Below, piece after piece: positions 20,346 through 29,191 of a stretch of 64,000 bases of DNA (the first letter of the stretch is position 1; each line of letters starts with the position of its first letter). A program made the translations under genes and the position numbers. This DNA comes from Ancylobacter sp. IITR112 (lineage in GTDB: Bacteria > Pseudomonadota > Alphaproteobacteria > Rhizobiales > Xanthobacteraceae), in the NCBI RefSeq assembly GCF_041415945.1, contig NZ_JBGCUS010000001.1:1178001-1242000 (forward strand). The letters run 5' to 3'. The notes under the pieces are model-generated. The model worked only from the letters and a program-made list of their open reading frames with translations. It had not been told where the DNA came from and did not search any database.

Positions 20346-21536
20346 TCAGAGCGCCGCCGCCAGGGCGCGAAAGCCGCAATCGAGATCGGCAATCAGATCC
20401 GCAGGGTTCTCAAGGCCGATCTGCAGGCGGATCGCCGGGCCGCCCGGTTTCCACGCGGTAGCTGTGCGGTAGGCGCTGCAGTCAAAGGGAATGGCAAGGC
20501 TCTCATAGCCGCCCCAGCTATAGCCGAGGCCGAACAGGGCGAGATTGTCGAGAAAGGCATCCACCGCCGGCTTGGGAGCGGGCTGGAGGATGATGCTGAA
20601 AAGGCCGGAGGCGCCCTTGAAGTCGCGCTTCCACAAGCCATGGCCGGGATGCTCCGGCAGCGCCGGGTGCAGCACCTTCAGCACCTCTGGCCTCTCGGCG
20701 AGCCAGCGTGCCACCGTGAGCGCGGATTGCTGGTGGCGCTCAAGCCGCACCGCCATGGTGCGCAGCCCGCGCGAAGCCAGGAACGCATCCTCCGGCGCGA
20801 CGGTGATGCCGAGGTCGCCATGGGTGACAAGAATTCGGCGGAACGTTTTCTCATTGGCGGAAATCGTACCGATGTTGAGGTCCGAATGGCCGCTCAGATA
20901 TTTCGTGCCAGCCTGAATCGAGACATCCACGCCCAAGTCATGCGGACGCAAAAACAGCGGCGTTGCCCATGTATTGTCCATCAGCGTCGTGATGTTGCGC
21001 GCGGAGGCGGCGGCAACGATGGCGGGAATGTCTTGAATCTCGAAGGATTGCGAGCCGGGCGATTCGAGGAAGATTGCCCGCGTGTTCGGGCGAAGGAGGC
21101 CGGCGATGTCGCCGGCGATGAGCGGATCATAATAAGTGGTCTCGATGCCGTAGCGCGTCAGCACTTCGTCGCAAATCCGGCGTGTCGGCTGGTAGGCGCT
21201 GTCCACCATGAGCAGGTGATCGCCGGCTTTCAGCACGGCGAGCAGGGCGAGGCTTACAGCCGAAAGTCCCGATGGGGTGAGCACGACGCCGGCGCCACCT
21301 TCAAGCTGGGTGAGTGCGGTTTCCAGGCTCTCCACCGTCGGGTTGCCGCGCCGGCCGTAACTGTAGCGGCCGGTATGACCCTCGAGATCAGCGACGCTGG
21401 GAGACAGCACGGTCGATCCCCGGACGATGGGGGTGTTCACGAAGCCGTCATGGCGAAAGGGATCGCGGCCGGCGAGTACCAGTTCGGTTTCCACCGACAG
21501 CTTGCCGGGGAGGGAGGTTTTTGTCTTGTGCGCCAT
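20346..21536 (-). CDS. metC: Cystathionine beta-lyase
   Basis: The 396-residue product (start at 21536, MAHKTKT) is a Cys/Met metabolism PLP enzyme. Seen are RYSYGRRGNPT, LTPSGLSAVSLALLAV, the PLP lysine in QAGTKYLSGHSD and GYSWGGYESLA, the last characteristic of the MetC branch. It should split cystathionine to homocysteine, pyruvate and ammonia in methionine biosynthesis. It is transcribed divergently from aapJ, with 285 bases between starts. A 13-codon upstream extension in the open frame is not supported by an SD. Confidence 0.9.
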   Translation of the reverse strand: MAHKTKTSLPGKLSVETELVLAGRDPFRHDGFVNTPIVRGSTVLSPSVADLEGHTGRYSYGRRGNPTVESLETALTQLEGGAGVVLTPSGLSAVSLALLAVLKAGDHLLMVDSAYQPTRRICDEVLTRYGIETTYYDPLIAGDIAGLLRPNTRAIFLESPGSQSFEIQDIPAIVAAASARNITTLMDNTWATPLFLRPHDLGVDVSIQAGTKYLSGHSDLNIGTISANEKTFRRILVTHGDLGITVAPEDAFLASRGLRTMAVRLERHQQSALTVARWLAERPEVLKVLHPALPEHPGHGLWKRDFKGASGLFSIILQPAPKPAVDAFLDNLALFGLGYSWGGYESLAIPFDCSAYRTATAWKPGGPAIRLQIGLENPADLIADLDCGFRALAAAL

Positions 21537-21821
21537 GGTTGTAGCCTGCTGGAGCCGATTTATCGAAGGTCGCATAGGGAAGGGAGCGCCGTTGCGCCGT
21601 CAAGCGCTTGACCGGGCCCGAATGCGGCGCTCTGATGACGCTGCGTTCGCTGCGGTGGTGCCAGAGGGGGGTCTTCTGGGCACTGTAAGACGAAGGACGC
21701 AGGCATGACAGGTCGCCAGAAACCATCTGCGGCATGCGAATTGCCTTACCGATCGCCCGTGCCGCCCCGCACCGTCGCGGCGGATACGTCAGCTCCAATC
21801 CGAATGAAGAAGGCTGCCACC

Positions 21822-22853
21822 ATGAAACGCCTCCTCTCCACGCTCGCATTTGCCGGTGTGATGGGCCTTTCGGCCGTCGCCGCGCAGGCGCAGACCAAGC
21901 CGTCGAAGCTCGAGCAGGTGAAGTCGAAGGGCTTTGTCCAGTGCGGCGTGAGCCAGGGCCTGCCCGGCTTCTCCAACCCCAATGACAAGGGCGAATGGAG
22001 CGGCCTCGACGTGGAATTCTGCCGCGCCGTCGCGGCTGCCATCTTCGGCGACGCCACCAAGGTGAAGTTCACCCCGCTCTCGGCGAAGGATCGCTTCACC
22101 GCGCTGCAGTCCGGCGATATCGACATCCTGTCGCGCAACACGACATGGACCATCACCCGCGACACGTCGCTGGGGCTGAACTTCACCGGCGTCACCTATT
22201 ATGACGGCCAGGGCTTCATGATCCGCAAGGACAAGAAGGTGAACTCGGCGCTCGAATTGTCCGGCGCCTCCGTCTGCACGCAGACCGGCACCACGACCGA
22301 GCAGAACCTTGCCGACTATTTCCGCGCGAACAACATGACCTATGAGGTCATTGCCTTCGCCACCAATGACGAGGTGGTCAAGGCCTATGACGCCGGTCGC
22401 TGCGACGTGCTCACCACCGATCGCTCGGGCCTTGCCGGTGAACGCCTCAAGCTGACCAACCCTGACGACCACATCGTGCTGCCGGAGATCATCTCCAAGG
22501 AGCCGCTCGGCCCGGTGGTCGCGCATGGCGATGACCAGTGGTTCGATATCGTCAAGTGGGTGCTCTTCGCGCAACTGAACGCGGAAGAGCTCGGCGTCAA
22601 TTCCAAGAACGTCGACGACCAGCTCAAGAACGCCACCAACCCCGAGGTCAAGCGCCTGGTGGGCACCGAAGGCAAGTATGGCGAGGGGCTCGGCCTCGGC
22701 AATGACTGGGGCTACCTGATCATCAAGAACGTCGGCAATTATGGCGAGATGTATGACCGCACGGTTGGTCCCGACACCCCGCTCAAGCTGAGCCGCGGCC
22801 TGAACGCGCTGTGGAACAAGGGCGGCATCCAGTACGCCCCGCCGATCCGCTGA
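21822..22853 (+). CDS. aapJ: General L-amino acid ABC transporter binding protein AapJ
   Basis: From ATG 21822 (SD AAGAAGG, spacing about 9) the protein is 343 residues with a signal peptide ending AAQAQ at about residue 23. The SBP_bac_3 fold is shown by VKSKGFVQCGVSQGLPGFS at the mature N-terminus, GLDVEFCRAVAAA and QTGTTTEQNLADYF. AapJ binds many L-amino acids in the periplasm. Two Cys (CGV, VCTQ) are conserved in the family. A strong hairpin just after the gene separates it from the permease genes and probably raises its relative expression. Confidence 0.95.
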   Translation: MKRLLSTLAFAGVMGLSAVAAQAQTKPSKLEQVKSKGFVQCGVSQGLPGFSNPNDKGEWSGLDVEFCRAVAAAIFGDATKVKFTPLSAKDRFTALQSGDIDILSRNTTWTITRDTSLGLNFTGVTYYDGQGFMIRKDKKVNSALELSGASVCTQTGTTTEQNLADYFRANNMTYEVIAFATNDEVVKAYDAGRCDVLTTDRSGLAGERLKLTNPDDHIVLPEIISKEPLGPVVAHGDDQWFDIVKWVLFAQLNAEELGVNSKNVDDQLKNATNPEVKRLVGTEGKYGEGLGLGNDWGYLIIKNVGNYGEMYDRTVGPDTPLKLSRGLNALWNKGGIQYAPPIR

Positions 22854-22865
22854 CGCAAACACAAT

Positions 22866-22892
22866 GGAGGCTCCCGCACGACGGGAGCCTCC
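22866..22892 (+). promoter_or_regulatory. Intercistronic hairpin between aapJ and aapQ
   Basis: A perfect 11-bp stem (GGAGGCTCCCG / CGGGAGCCTCC) with loop CACGA lies 12 bases after the aapJ stop. It lacks a T-run, so it likely acts as an RNA-stability or partial termination element giving more AapJ than AapQMP. Confidence 0.75.
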
Positions 22893-22963
22893 CCGCTCCG
22901 GCAAAGCTGGCGGCAGTCCGGCGCCGGGGAGATCAGGGGCCTCGATCCGAGGCGAGGGGGACT

Positions 22964-24154
22964 ATGACGGATTTGGCTGGGCCCGTCGGCGGGCACGAGA
23001 AGAGTTCATTCATCAACGATCCGAAGGTCCGCAGCATCGGCCTTCAGCTCATCGCCCTGATCGTGGTCATTTTTCTCGGCTGGAGCTTTGCCGAGAATGC
23101 CCGCGATAATCTGGCGGCGCAGAAGATCGCCACCGGTTTCGGCTTCCTGGACAATACGGCAGGCTTCGGCATCAACCAGACGCTGATCCCCTATTCCGAA
23201 ACGTCGACCTATGGCCGCGCCTTTGTCGTCGGCTTGCTGAACACGATCCTGGTCGCCGTGGTCGGCATCTTCCTCGCAACGATCATCGGCTTCCTTGTTG
23301 GCATCGGGCGCCTGTCGAAGAACTTCATGGTGCGTACTATTTCGACGGTCTATGTCGAGGTGCTGCGCAATCTTCCGCCCCTGTTCCAGATCCTGTTCTG
23401 GTATCTCGCCGTGCTCAGCGCCATGCCGGGGCCACGCAACAGCATCAGCCTGTTCGGCGAGGTCTTCATCTCCAACCGCGGTATCATCATTCCCCGCCCG
23501 CTGTTCGGGGACGGGGCGGGCATCGTGCTGTGGTCGATCGGCTTCGCCCTTCTCGGCAGCATCCTGTTCCGACACTGGGCGGCGAGCCGGCAGGAGGAGA
23601 CGGGCCGCCGGCTTCCGGTGCTGTGGGTGTCGCTCGCGCTGTTCATCGGCCTGCCGCTCGCGGCGATGATTGCGACGGGGTTTCCCATCAGCTTCGAAAC
23701 GCCGGTCCTGAAGGGCTTCAATTTCGCCGGCGGCATCCAGGTCATTCCGGAATTCGTCGCACTGACGGTCGCGCTCGCAACTTATACCGCCGCGTTCATT
23801 GCCGAGAACGTGCGGGCCGGCATCCAGTCCGTCAGCCACGGCCAGACCGAAGCGGCGCATTCGCTCGGACTGCGCAACGGACAGACGCTGCGGCTGGTGG
23901 TCATCCCGCAGGCGATGCGGGTCATCATCCCGCCGCTGACGAGCCAGTATCTCAATCTGACCAAGAACTCCTCGCTCGCGGTCGGCATCGGTTATCCCGA
24001 TCTCGTCGCGGTTTTCGCCGGCACGTCGCTGAACCAGACCGGCCAGGCGATCGAGATCATCGCCATCACCATGGGCGTCTATCTCCTGCTCTCGATCATT
24101 ACAGCGATCATCATGAACGCCTACAACAAGCGCGTCGCGCTGGTGGAACGGTGA
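22964..24154 (+). CDS. aapQ: General L-amino acid ABC transporter permease AapQ
   Basis: ATG 22964 follows GAGGGGG with good spacing and gives 396 residues. It is a HisM/GlnP-type permease with an N-terminal span (LQLIALIVVIFLGWSF), a large insertion carrying extra membrane segments in the middle, as usual in AapQ/BztB, and the EAA loop (TEAAHSLGLRNGQTLRL) contacting the ATPase. It partners AapM. The stop is 7 bases before the aapM start. Confidence 0.94.
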   Translation: MTDLAGPVGGHEKSSFINDPKVRSIGLQLIALIVVIFLGWSFAENARDNLAAQKIATGFGFLDNTAGFGINQTLIPYSETSTYGRAFVVGLLNTILVAVVGIFLATIIGFLVGIGRLSKNFMVRTISTVYVEVLRNLPPLFQILFWYLAVLSAMPGPRNSISLFGEVFISNRGIIIPRPLFGDGAGIVLWSIGFALLGSILFRHWAASRQEETGRRLPVLWVSLALFIGLPLAAMIATGFPISFETPVLKGFNFAGGIQVIPEFVALTVALATYTAAFIAENVRAGIQSVSHGQTEAAHSLGLRNGQTLRLVVIPQAMRVIIPPLTSQYLNLTKNSSLAVGIGYPDLVAVFAGTSLNQTGQAIEIIAITMGVYLLLSIITAIIMNAYNKRVALVER

Positions 24155-24161
24155 GGCGGCC

Positions 24162-25538
24162 ATGAGTCTGACCTTCGACGACGGAACCTTCATCCGCAAC
24201 GAGATGGCCCCGGTGCTGCCACCGCCCAAGCAGCGGATCGGCCCCATTGCCTGGATGCGGGAGAACCTGTTCTCCGGCATCTTCAATACCGTGCTGACCC
24301 TTCTCGGCATTCTGCTCGTGATCTGGGTTGTGCCGCCCTTTGTCCGCTTCATGTTTCTTGACGCGGTCTGGACCGGCGAGAACCGTGAAGCCTGTCTCGG
24401 CCCCCAGGTCGGGGCGTGCTGGCCGTTCATCGAGGCCAAGTTCGGCCAGTTGATCTATGGCTTCTACCCCATCGCCGAGCGTTGGCGGGTCGATATCGTC
24501 TTCGCCGCCGGCGCGCTGTTGCTGGTGCCGCTTCTGGTGCCGAGCTTCCCGTTCAAGCGTGTCGGATCGTTGCTGTTCTTCGTCGTTTATCCCGTGGTCG
24601 CCTTCGTGCTGCTGACCGGCGGCAATATTGACGCCTCCGCCTTCCTGTTGGAGCGCTTCGGGCTGATCGGGCCGCTGGTCGGGGATGTGCAGGTGGCTGG
24701 CATCAACCTCGCCTTCTGGGTCGACTTCGCGCTCACCGCGCTGCTGTTCATGGCCGCCATTGGCGGGCTGATCGCGGTGCTGGGAGGCAATGGCCGCTCC
24801 GCCGCCCGCACCACCCTGTTCGTCTTCCTGGCGCTAGGGGTGGTCATCTTCTGCTGGGACGTGGATGTCGGGCTCGATTATGTCGAGACCCGCCAGTGGG
24901 GCGGTCTCCTGGTGACGCTGGTGATCGCAGTGACCGGTATTGTCGCCTCGCTGCCGCTTGGCATCCTGCTGGCGCTCGGGCGGCGGTCGCAAATGCCGGT
25001 AGTCCGGTTGCTCTCGGTGATCTTCATCGAGTTCTGGCGCGGCGTGCCGCTGATCACGGTGTTGTTCTTCGCCACCTATATGCTGCCGCTGTTCCTGCCG
25101 CAGGGCACCAACCCGGATGCGCTGCTGCGGGCTCTGGTGGGCGTTGCGCTGTTCTCCGCGGCCTACATGGCCGAAGTGGTGCGCGGCGGGCTGCAGGCGA
25201 TCTCCAAGGGGCAGTATGAGGGCGCGATGGCGGTGGGGCTGACCTGGAGCCAGATGATGCGCCTCATCATTCTGCCGCAGGCGCTCACCTTGGTCATTCC
25301 CGGCATCGTCAACAGCTTCATCAGCCTGTTCAAGGACACGACGCTGGTGCTGATCGTTTCGATCTTCGACTTCCTCGGCCAGTTGCGCGCCGCCTTTACC
25401 GACCCCAACTGGGCGACACCGGTCACCCTCTACACCGGCTTCGCCTTTGCCGGCGTGGTCTATTTCTTCTTCTGCTTCGGCATGTCACGCTATTCGCTCT
25501 TCGTCGAGCGGCGGCTCAACACCTCCCACCGGCATTGA
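24162..25538 (+). CDS. aapM: General L-amino acid ABC transporter permease AapM
   Basis: This 458-residue permease contains many hydrophobic spans and the C-terminal HisM-like domain: [34 protein letters not shown] and the EAA loop [16 protein letters not shown]. The N-terminal half has extra spans and a Cys-containing periplasmic loop ([14 protein letters not shown]), typical of AapM/BztC. Together with AapQ it forms the translocation path. The gene sits between aapQ and aapP with gaps of 7 and 16 bases. Confidence 0.94.
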   Translation: MSLTFDDGTFIRNEMAPVLPPPKQRIGPIAWMRENLFSGIFNTVLTLLGILLVIWVVPPFVRFMFLDAVWTGENREACLGPQVGACWPFIEAKFGQLIYGFYPIAERWRVDIVFAAGALLLVPLLVPSFPFKRVGSLLFFVVYPVVAFVLLTGGNIDASAFLLERFGLIGPLVGDVQVAGINLAFWVDFALTALLFMAAIGGLIAVLGGNGRSAARTTLFVFLALGVVIFCWDVDVGLDYVETRQWGGLLVTLVIAVTGIVASLPLGILLALGRRSQMPVVRLLSVIFIEFWRGVPLITVLFFATYMLPLFLPQGTNPDALLRALVGVALFSAAYMAEVVRGGLQAISKGQYEGAMAVGLTWSQMMRLIILPQALTLVIPGIVNSFISLFKDTTLVLIVSIFDFLGQLRAAFTDPNWATPVTLYTGFAFAGVVYFFFCFGMSRYSLFVERRLNTSHRH

Positions 25539-25554
25539 GAAACGGAGAACCCAT

Positions 25555-26352
25555 ATGAGCGAGCTGCATTCGACCGTTTCCCCCGAGGCTCTTCACGCCG
25601 TCCACGCAACGCCAGGCCGGGAGGTCGCCGTCGATCTCGTCGGCGTGCACAAATGGTACGGCGAATTCCATGTGCTGAAGGACATCAATCTGAAAGTGCA
25701 TCGCGGCGAGCGCATCGTCATCTGCGGGCCTTCGGGTTCGGGCAAGTCGACCATGATCCGCTGTATCAACCGGCTGGAAGAGCACCAGCAGGGCTCGATC
25801 ATTGTCGATGGCATCGAGCTTACCAACGACCTCAAGCGCATTGACGAGATCCGCCGCGAGGTCGGCATGTGCTTCCAGCATTTCAACCTGTTTCCGCACC
25901 TCACTATTCTGGAAAATCTGACGCTCGCGCCGATCTGGGTCCGCAAGATGCCCAAGAAGGACGCGGACGAACTGGCGATGCACTTTCTCACCAAGGTGAA
26001 GATACCCGAGCAGGCCCACAAATATCCCGGCCAGCTTTCCGGCGGCCAGCAGCAGCGCGTTGCCATCGCCCGCGCCCTGTGCATGAAGCCGAAGATCATG
26101 CTGTTCGACGAACCGACCTCGGCGCTCGATCCAGAAATGGTCAAGGAAGTGCTGGAGACCATGGTGAGCCTGGCGGAAGAGGGCATGACCATGCTGTGCG
26201 TGACCCATGAAATGGGCTTCGCGCGTCAGGTAGCGAACCGGGTGATCTTCATGGATGCCGGGCAGATCATCGAGATGAACGAGCCGGAAGCGTTCTTCTC
26301 CAACCCGCAGCATGAGCGCACCAAGCTGTTCCTCAGCCAGATACTGCACTGA
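25555..26352 (+). CDS. aapP: General L-amino acid ABC transporter ATPase AapP
   Basis: From ATG 25555 (SD GGAGAA) the protein is 265 residues. Walker [10 protein letters not shown], signature [15 protein letters not shown], Walker [15 protein letters not shown] and switch [11 protein letters not shown] are typical of polar amino-acid ATPases. A 20-residue N-terminal extension precedes the ABC domain. It powers AapJQM. A stem-loop with T-rich tail follows, marking the end of the aap operon. Confidence 0.95.
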   Translation: MSELHSTVSPEALHAVHATPGREVAVDLVGVHKWYGEFHVLKDINLKVHRGERIVICGPSGSGKSTMIRCINRLEEHQQGSIIVDGIELTNDLKRIDEIRREVGMCFQHFNLFPHLTILENLTLAPIWVRKMPKKDADELAMHFLTKVKIPEQAHKYPGQLSGGQQQRVAIARALCMKPKIMLFDEPTSALDPEMVKEVLETMVSLAEEGMTMLCVTHEMGFARQVANRVIFMDAGQIIEMNEPEAFFSNPQHERTKLFLSQILH

Positions 26353-26391
26353 GAACCCGACCTGCACCCAGACATGGATGCGACCGAGTCG

Positions 26392-26432
26392 AACGGCCGG
26401 AGTGTGCACAGCGTTCCGGCCGTTTTCAGTTT
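26392..26432 (+). terminator. Rho-independent terminator of the aap operon
   Basis: Perfect 10-bp arms AACGGCCGGA / TCCGGCCGTT with a 13-base loop are followed by TTCAGTTT, 39 bases after the aapP stop. Confidence 0.8.
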
Positions 26433-26438
26433 GAGATT

Positions 26439-26477
26439 GGGCACGGCTGCGCGTCCGGCCTCAGCGCAGCCGTGCCC
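26439..26477 (-). terminator. Hairpin downstream of the sulfurtransferase gene
   Basis: A 13-bp perfect stem (GGGCACGGCTGCG / CGCAGCCGTGCCC) with a 13-base loop lies 4 bases beyond the minus-strand stop. No T-run follows on the minus strand, so termination may be inefficient or it may protect the transcript's 3' end. Confidence 0.5.
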
Positions 26478-26480
26478 ATA

Positions 26481-27344
26481 TCAGTCTGCCGGGCCCGTCG
26501 CCACGGGCTTGTCTGAGGAACCCCATTCCGTCCAGGAGCCGTCATAGAGGGCGCTGGGCGGGGCGCCGATGGTCTCCAGCGCCAGCCACAGGATGGCAGC
26601 GGTCACACCCGAGCCGCAACTCGTTATGACTGGACGGGACAGGTCGATTCCGGCCGCCGCGACGGCTCGCCGAATGGAGACGGGGTCCGCCAAGCGGCCA
26701 TCCTTCACAACCTCCGAAACCGGCAGGTTGCGGGCGCCGGGAATATGCCCTGGCCGGACGCCGGCCCGTGGTTCCGGTACCTCACCGCGGAAGCGCTCCG
26801 CCGCGCGTGCATCCAGCACCTGGACGCTGCGCGTTGCGAGGCGGTTAGCGACATCCTCGAGCGAGGCTACCCAGTCTCGGTCGAGCCGGGCATCGAAATG
26901 GGCCGGCAGATAGGGCGCCTCACCCGATTCGGTTGGGCGATCTTCCGCCAGCCACTTCGGAAACCCGCCGTCGAGGATCGCGACGTCCACTGCTCCGAAG
27001 GCGCGCAACGTCCACCATACGCGCGGTGCCGAGAACAGCCCCTGGGTGTCGTAAACGACAATTTTCATCTGCCGGCCAATGCCGAGCGATTCCATCGCTG
27101 CCCGAAACAGCGTTTCGGAAGGCAGCATGTGCGGCAACGGGCTCGACAGGTCGGATATGGCGTCAATGTCGAAGAACACGGCACCGGGAATATGCGCCTT
27201 GATATATTCCTCGCGCCCGTTCCGGCCCGTCGCAGGCATATGCCAGGAGCCGTCGACGATGACGAGGTTGGGCGCACCGAGATGAGCCGCCAACCATTCC
27301 GTCGACACGAAGCGGCTAACGTCGGGCAGATCGGTCTCGGGCAT
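26481..27344 (-). CDS. sseA: 3-mercaptopyruvate/thiosulfate sulfurtransferase
   Basis: The 287-residue protein has two rhodanese domains: an inactive N-terminal one (VDGSWHMPATGRNGREEY) and an active C-terminal one with the cysteine loop CGSGVTA (C243), the loop of mercaptopyruvate sulfurtransferases (thiosulfate enzymes have CRKGVTA). It moves sulfane sulfur from mercaptopyruvate to cyanide or thiols. It is the last gene of a minus-strand run after cysK and alaX, 27 bases from alaX, so it is probably co-transcribed with cysteine synthesis. Confidence 0.9.
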   Translation of the reverse strand: MPETDLPDVSRFVSTEWLAAHLGAPNLVIVDGSWHMPATGRNGREEYIKAHIPGAVFFDIDAISDLSSPLPHMLPSETLFRAAMESLGIGRQMKIVVYDTQGLFSAPRVWWTLRAFGAVDVAILDGGFPKWLAEDRPTESGEAPYLPAHFDARLDRDWVASLEDVANRLATRSVQVLDARAAERFRGEVPEPRAGVRPGHIPGARNLPVSEVVKDGRLADPVSIRRAVAAAGIDLSRPVITSCGSGVTAAILWLALETIGAPPSALYDGSWTEWGSSDKPVATGPAD

Positions 27345-27371
27345 GGGGTCCTCCGCAGCCGCGTGCCATAT

Positions 27372-28085
27372 TCATGCCCAGGCCAGCCGCACGCGGCGGT
27401 TCTGCTGGCCCTTCTTTTCGATCTTGGTCACCTGCACCGCGCCGATCTCGTCGAGGCTGCGCACATGGGTTCCGCCGCAGGGCTGCAGGTCGAGCCCCTC
27501 AATCTCGACCAGGCGCACCTTGCCGGTTCCCATGGGAGGCTTGACTGACATCGTCTTGACCAGGCCGGGATTGGCGAGCAGTTCGTCATCGGAAATCCAG
27601 CGTTCCGTCACCCGGCCCCCGGTGGCGATCATGGCGGCGAGCTTGGCCGTGATCGCCTCCTTGTCGAGACCGGCATCTGGAATATCGAAGTCGAGGCGGC
27701 TCTCCTCCTCGCCGATGGATCCACCCGTGACCGGAAAGGGCAGGGCGACAGACAGAAGATGGAGCGCGGTATGCATCCGCATGCGCTTATGACGTGTCGC
27801 CCAGTCCAGCCGCAGAACAACTGCTTCCCCCAATTCAGGAAGTTCTGCACCAGGCGACGGGACATGCACCACATCGACCTTGGAGGGGCCGTAGATCGCC
27901 GTTTCAACGGCAATCTCCCGGCCATCCGCGCGGAGCAGTGTGCCGCGGTCGCCCGGCTGACCGCCGGCGCTGGCATAGAAGACCGTACGATCCACCACGA
28001 TCCCGCCCTCGGGCGTGAGCGCGGTGACGACGGCCGGCGTCTCGGTCCTGTAGGCGTCGTCGCGGAAGAGCAGGAGCGTAGCCAT
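27372..28085 (-). CDS. Alanyl-tRNA editing protein (AlaX type)
   Basis: The 237-residue protein is a free-standing copy of the AlaRS editing domain. Zn-binding motifs are H105-x3-H109 (MHTALHLL) and C203-x3-H207 (CGGTH); the N-terminal beta-barrel contains DRTVFYASAGGQPGD. It should hydrolyse Ser-tRNA(Ala) and/or Gly-tRNA(Ala). The start overlaps the cysK stop by one base (TGATG), so translation is coupled to cysteine synthase. An upstream extension of the frame into cysK is not used. The specificity is not determined by the visible motifs. Confidence 0.9.
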   Translation of the reverse strand: MATLLLFRDDAYRTETPAVVTALTPEGGIVVDRTVFYASAGGQPGDRGTLLRADGREIAVETAIYGPSKVDVVHVPSPGAELPELGEAVVLRLDWATRHKRMRMHTALHLLSVALPFPVTGGSIGEEESRLDFDIPDAGLDKEAITAKLAAMIATGGRVTERWISDDELLANPGLVKTMSVKPPMGTGKVRLVEIEGLDLQPCGGTHVRSLDEIGAVQVTKIEKKGQQNRRVRLAWA

Positions 28086-29116
28086 CACACCAGCACGTTG
28101 GGCACATCCACATGGCGCTCGAGCCACCCCGGAACGGGAAGGCCCTTCTCGCGCAGGAAGGCGGGGTTGAAGAGCTTCGATTGGTAGCGTGTGCCGAAGT
28201 CGCACAGCACCGTAACGATCGTGTGGCCGGGGCCCAGTTCCTTTGCCAGCCGGATCGCACCGGCGATATTGATGCCGGACGAGCCGCCGAGGCACAGTCC
28301 CTCATGTTCCAGCAGGTCGAACACGATCTGCACCGCTTCAGCGTCGGCGATCTGATAGGCGCAGTCGATGGGGGCACCCTCCAGATTGGCGGTAATGCGG
28401 CCCTGGCCGATGCCTTCGGTAATGGACGAGCCTTCGGCCTTGAGCTCGCCGGTGGTGTAGTAACTGTACAATGCGGCGCCGAAGGGGTCGGCGAGGCCGA
28501 TGCGGATGGCAGGATTGCGCGACTTGAGCGCGATGCCCGTGCCCGCCAACGTGCCCCCTGTGCCGACGGCACAGACAAAGCCGTCCACCTTGCCATCGGT
28601 TTGTGCCCAGATCTCGGGTCCCGTCGTCTCGATATGGGCGAGGCGGTTCGCCACATTGTCGAACTGGTTGGCCCAGATGGCGCCGTTCGGCTCCGTCGCG
28701 GCCAGCGCCTCCGCCAGTCGGCCGGAAACCTTCACATAGTTGTTCGGGTTGGCGTAGCCGACCGCCGGCACTTCCACCAAAGTGGCACCGGCGAGGCGCA
28801 GCATGTCCTTCTTTTCCTGGCTCTGCGTCTCGGGGATGACAATCACAGAACGATAGCCGAGCGCATTGCCCACCAGCGCCAGACCGATGCCGGTATTGCC
28901 CGCCGTGCCCTCGACAATGACACCGCCGGGACGAAGCTGGCCGCGCGCCACCGCGTCCTGGATGATGAACAGCGCCGCACGGTCCTTGACCGACTGGCCC
29001 GGATTCAAAAACTCCGCTTTGCCGAGAATGGTGCAGCCCGTCGCCTCGGAGGCTTGCTTGAGCTTGATGAGCGGCGTGTTGCCGATCGCCTCGACGAGGC
29101 CGTTACGGAGTTCCAT
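28085..29116 (-). CDS. cysK: Cysteine synthase (O-acetylserine sulfhydrylase)
   Basis: The 343-residue product from ATG 29116 has the PLP lysine in NPGQSVKDRA (K44), the substrate loop TAGNTG (71-76) and the phosphate-binding GTGGTLAGTG. It makes cysteine from O-acetylserine and sulfide. It is about 30 residues longer at the C-terminus than the classic CysK, with LCDFGTRYQSKLFN followed by an extension (LPVPGWLERHVDVPNVLV), a form common in alphaproteobacteria. A TTG at 29179 is in frame but lies far from any SD. The photolyase stop is 75 bases upstream. Confidence 0.92.
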   Translation of the reverse strand: MELRNGLVEAIGNTPLIKLKQASEATGCTILGKAEFLNPGQSVKDRAALFIIQDAVARGQLRPGGVIVEGTAGNTGIGLALVGNALGYRSVIVIPETQSQEKKDMLRLAGATLVEVPAVGYANPNNYVKVSGRLAEALAATEPNGAIWANQFDNVANRLAHIETTGPEIWAQTDGKVDGFVCAVGTGGTLAGTGIALKSRNPAIRIGLADPFGAALYSYYTTGELKAEGSSITEGIGQGRITANLEGAPIDCAYQIADAEAVQIVFDLLEHEGLCLGGSSGINIAGAIRLAKELGPGHTIVTVLCDFGTRYQSKLFNPAFLREKGLPVPGWLERHVDVPNVLV

Positions 29117-29191
29117 GGACCTGTTTCTTTTGCCTATTCGAAGGTCCACGAAAGTAGTGATCCGTGCCGGGCTCGGCAACCGGCCGTCCGG

